A DNA stretch of 64,000 nt from positions 1 through 64,000 of the forward strand of contig NZ_JBGTCA010000011.1 in assembly GCF_041749095.1 (NCBI RefSeq), given 5' to 3'. The translations under genes and the position numbers were made by a program. Numbering within the stretch: position 1 is the stretch's first letter; each line of letters opens with the position of its first letter. The stretch is from Aquiflexum sp041749095 (GTDB lineage: Bacteria > Bacteroidota > Bacteroidia > Cytophagales > Cyclobacteriaceae). Below are positions 62,308 to 64,000 of this stretch, in pieces. The notes below the pieces were generated by a model, which saw only the letters and a list, made by a program, of their open reading frames with translations, did no database searches and was not told where the DNA came from.

Positions 62308-64000
62308 ATGAACAAGAAATTACTATTGACTTTAGCATTTGGAGCCCTGATCAGCTTTCAACTTGAAGCACAGACATTAACAGGATTCACAAAAGACGCA
62401 GGTTCAAAACAACTGGAACTCGAAAAGCAATTTAAAAAAACAGTAGATTTTAGCAGATTTAAAACCCATTTGACGGAAATAACCTCAGTTCCACATGTGG
62501 CAGGTTCGGTAGCAAATGAGAAGGTTAAGGATTACATGGTACAGTCAATGAAAGCAGCTGGTTGGGATGTAGCTGTTTATCCCTATGACCTTTACCTTTC
62601 AAAAGAACCGGGTGAATCGATTGTCGAATTGGTCACTCCCATTCGACAACCTTTAAACCAACAGGAATATATATTAAAAGAAGATCCATTTTCATCACAT
62701 CCTGGTTTGTGGAAAGGATGGAATGCCTACTCTGGCAGTGGTGATGTGACTGCTGAGGTGGTTTATGTCAATTATGGTGTCAAAGCGGATTTCGAAAAAC
62801 TTGAAGAATTAGGAATTGATGTCAAAGGAAAAATAGTACTTGCGCGTTATGGTGGGAATTTCAGAGGTTATAAAGCCAAATTCGCCGAGCAATATGGTGC
62901 TGTCGGACTTTTGATTTTCACTGATCCCGATGATTCGGGTTATGCTAAAGGACTTGTTTATCCCGATGGTACCTCATTTAGTGAGAGCTCAATTCAAAGA
63001 GGTTCTTTGTTGACAGCAGATTGGACTGGTGACCCGCTTACGCCTTTTGAACCTGCACTTCCTTTGGATGGAAAAACCAAAATCAAAAGACTTAATCCCG
63101 ATGAAGTGGGTTTGCCTACCATTCCTGTCACTCCAATATCTTATGGTTCCGCAAAAGAAATCCTTGGTAAAATGCAGGGCAAACCTGTTCCGGCAGGCTG
63201 GCAAGGTGGGCTTCCCTTTACCTACAGACTCGAGGGAGGAAAAGATTTGACTGTAAGATTGAAAGTAGAACAAGAAAGAGGATATGTCAGGGCAAACAAT
63301 GTTGTAGGAACTTTAAAAGGAGAAACGAATCCTGATGAATGGATCATTTTAGGTTGTCATTATGATGCATGGAGCTTTGGATCGACTGATCCTAATTCGG
63401 GTACGGCCATGTTGCTCAGCCTTGCGGAGACCCTTGGCAAAATGACTAAAGATGGAAAAAAGCCTGCCAGGTCTATTTTGATCGCCCATTGGGATGCAGA
63501 AGAACATGGTGTAATCGGTTCCACAGAATGGGTCGAGCAATTCAGAAATGAATTGGGTGCCAAAGCAGTCGCTTATATCAATTTGGATGCGGCTGTTGGT
63601 GGAAGAAACTTCGGAGCTGCATCTTCACCTACTTTGAAAAGATCAATCATGGACGCTGCCAAAGAAGTCGCCTATCCGGATTCCTCAAAAACTGTATATG
63701 ATGTGTGGGCAAAAGGAAGTGATGAACCAAATATAGGAAATCTGGGAGGTGGCTCTGACCATATCGCATTCTATATGCATGTAGGAGTTCCCTCTATGAG
63801 TGGTGGTGCAGGTGGTCCTTCTTTGTACCACACCAATTATGATAACCTTACTTATTATGAGAAGTTTGCCGATCCAACTTTCAAAATGGGCGGCACTGTA
63901 GAACAAGTGATCGGTATATTGAGCCTGAGGTTGGCAAATGCTGAAATCATCCCTTACCATGTTGGCAGATATGCCCAAGACCTTCAGATGCATTTTGAAG
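62308..64000 (+). CDS. Secreted M28 peptidase (glutamate carboxypeptidase II-like), partial
   Basis: The frame starts at ATG 62308 and runs off the right edge after 564 codons. A signal peptide (LLLTLAFGALISFQLEAQ) is followed by a PA domain (about 120-290) and the M28 catalytic domain with zinc ligands: ILGCHYDAWSFGSTDPNSGT (His, Asp), HWDAEEHGVIGS (Glu pair), INLDAAVGG (Asp) and LYHTNYDNLTYY (His). It belongs to the PSMA/NAALADase-like group of Bacteroidota exopeptidases. The dimerisation domain lies outside the window. Confidence 0.92.
   Translation, partial: MNKKLLLTLAFGALISFQLEAQTLTGFTKDAGSKQLELEKQFKKTVDFSRFKTHLTEITSVPHVAGSVANEKVKDYMVQSMKAAGWDVAVYPYDLYLSKEPGESIVELVTPIRQPLNQQEYILKEDPFSSHPGLWKGWNAYSGSGDVTAEVVYVNYGVKADFEKLEELGIDVKGKIVLARYGGNFRGYKAKFAEQYGAVGLLIFTDPDDSGYAKGLVYPDGTSFSESSIQRGSLLTADWTGDPLTPFEPALPLDGKTKIKRLNPDEVGLPTIPVTPISYGSAKEILGKMQGKPVPAGWQGGLPFTYRLEGGKDLTVRLKVEQERGYVRANNVVGTLKGETNPDEWIILGCHYDAWSFGSTDPNSGTAMLLSLAETLGKMTKDGKKPARSILIAHWDAEEHGVIGSTEWVEQFRNELGAKAVAYINLDAAVGGRNFGAASSPTLKRSIMDAAKEVAYPDSSKTVYDVWAKGSDEPNIGNLGGGSDHIAFYMHVGVPSMSGGAGGPSLYHTNYDNLTYYEKFADPTFKMGGTVEQVIGILSLRLANAEIIPYHVGRYAQDLQMHFE

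Overview
The window looks like chromosomal DNA of an aerobic Bacteroidota bacterium, probably order Cytophagales. This is inferred from a SusC/SusD (RagA/RagB) outer-membrane pair, many secreted proteins and lipoproteins, AT-rich intergenic DNA, TAnnTTTG-type -7 promoter boxes, DUF4143 and Fic accessory genes, and a tRNA-Pro(TGG) without encoded CCA. Both ends cut through genes: a heavy-metal RND pump on the left and an M28 glutamate-carboxypeptidase-II-like peptidase on the right.

Layout. (a) 1-9990: CusA/CusC-type metal efflux genes, a GlxA-type regulator, and secreted hydrolase and hypothetical genes, with dispersed palindromic repeats and a decayed esterase. (b) 10000-21450: accessory DNA with a Fic protein and a remnant of a second fic gene, a multi-PAS histidine kinase, a DUF4143 ATPase behind a 19-bp perfect palindrome, and tRNA-Pro followed by about three 165-bp tandem repeats that each carry a copy of the tRNA 3' end. 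Small methyltransferase, VOC and DUF6624 genes and a GNAT remnant follow. (c) 21475-28323, minus strand: a ComB-family phosphatase, an MFS exporter, a uridine-kinase-like P-loop kinase and a heterodimeric ABC exporter. (d) 28647-41075, plus strand: a phosphonate uptake and C-P lyase locus, in the order phnD, a ThiE/TenI-like gene, phnC, phnE, phnE, an orphan PhoB-type regulator, phnGHIJKL, a 2H-phosphoesterase-like gene and a hexapeptide transferase. (e) 41158-45359: an HAE-1-type RND pump and its adaptor. (f) 45611-56446: a SusD/SusC pair, an overlapping trio (EEP phosphatase, pyridoxal-kinase-like, phnN), an MFS transporter, a NUDIX gene broken by an in-frame stop, a pdxH tail, and phnM. (g) 56563-64000: a methyltransferase, a GlpT-like antiporter, a CocE-type hydrolase, a SusD tail remnant, a secreted tyrosine phosphatase and the partial M28 peptidase.

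How the genes could work together (inference). SusCD may bring an organophosphorus ligand across the outer membrane and PhnDCEE across the inner one. PhnGHIL plus PhnM would make the ribosyl phosphonate, PhnJ would act on it, and a cyclic phosphodiesterase plus PhnN would return the ribose to PRPP. No PhnP metallo-beta-lactamase is present; the 2H protein and the EEP protein are both candidates to replace it.

The most striking observation concerns PhnJ. It aligns co-linearly with E. coli PhnJ and keeps the glycyl-radical glycine and the zinc histidine. However, three of the four conserved C-terminal cysteines that bind the [4Fe-4S] cluster or act as the thiyl radical are replaced (only C246 remains). 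Either this complex binds its cluster differently or it does not perform classical radical-SAM C-P cleavage.
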